From Clostridiales bacterium (GTDB taxonomy: Bacteria; Bacillota; Clostridia; Oscillospirales; Acutalibacteraceae), in assembly GCA_012511485.1 (NCBI GenBank), contig JAAZFZ010000100.1, positions 1-5,226 of the forward strand: DNA of 5,226 nt, given 5' to 3'. The notes beneath the pieces are model-generated. The model saw only the letters and a list, made by a program, of their open reading frames with translations. It made no database searches and had not been told where the DNA came from. Below, one piece after another: positions 5,123 through 5,226 of this stretch (position 1 is its first letter; the number at the start of each line of letters is the position of its first letter). Both the position numbers and the translations under genes were made by a program.

Positions 5123-5226
5123 TACATTTCAATAAAATTATGCCGTACTTTCGTTTTTCTCATTATACTAAAAGGATATAAACAATTATTTTCTTTTGCT
5201 TCTTCTGCCTCCGAGGAGCCTTGCAA
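5123..5226. other. Right-edge sequence, no identifiable gene
   Basis: The stretch is AT-rich except for its last 30 bases. On the minus strand a short frame enters from the edge and ends at TAA (5188-5186), reading ARLLGGRRSKRK. It could be the basic tail of an upstream gene, but twelve residues are too few to identify it or to show that it is coding. Confidence 0.3.

Noticed and set aside
5186..5226. C-terminal tail (ARLLGGRRSKRK) of a gene to the right
   Set aside because: Only twelve residues are visible. The composition is suggestive, but nothing allows identification, so it is not listed as a gene.

Overview
The window looks like a chromosomal segment of a low-to-moderate GC anaerobic Clostridia-type Firmicute. 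The support is an asparagine T-box leader upstream of asnS-asnA, a membrane pyrophosphatase with the VAGMGADLF signature, strong purine-rich Shine-Dalgarno sites and AT-rich spacers. All recognisable genes read on the minus strand. The plus-strand open frames are shadows.

Layout in transcription order, right to left: (1) 5123-5226, edge sequence with no gene I can identify. (2) 5094-5122, a perfect-consensus sigma-A type promoter (TTGACA, 17 nt, TATAAT). (3) About 5046-4766, a T-box riboswitch leader with an AAC (Asn) specifier and a strong intrinsic terminator. (4) 4723-3353, asnS, asparaginyl-tRNA synthetase. (5) 3340-2330, asnA, ammonia-dependent asparagine synthetase, 12 nt downstream and presumably co-transcribed. 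(6) 2329-2176, a spacer with one copy of a 28-bp hairpin repeat and a long GC-rich hairpin. (7) 2175-1612, a conserved Firmicutes gene of unknown function. Its 5' end appears to be interrupted by an in-frame TGA, so the uninterrupted frame starts only at ATG 2085. It ends in an intrinsic terminator at 1593-1561. (8) 1560-1120, a mostly empty AT-rich spacer with the second repeat copy and a weak promoter candidate. (9) 1119-1, the N-terminal 373 codons of hppA (ion-pumping membrane pyrophosphatase), starting at TTG and running off the left edge.

The functional core is the asparagine unit. Uncharged tRNA-Asn is expected to bind the leader and prevent termination. This would raise both AsnA (which makes asparagine from aspartate and ammonia) and AsnS (which charges it onto tRNA). 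HppA is an independent unit that couples hydrolysis of pyrophosphate, a by-product of reactions such as AsnA and AsnS, to ion export; that metabolic link is general and not specific to this locus.

I did not find a clearly new biological system. The points most worth checking are the in-frame TGA in the unknown gene, the unusual T-box bulge (CGGU instead of UGGN), the paired dispersed hairpin repeats flanking the unknown gene, and the Asp at the ion-gate position of HppA.
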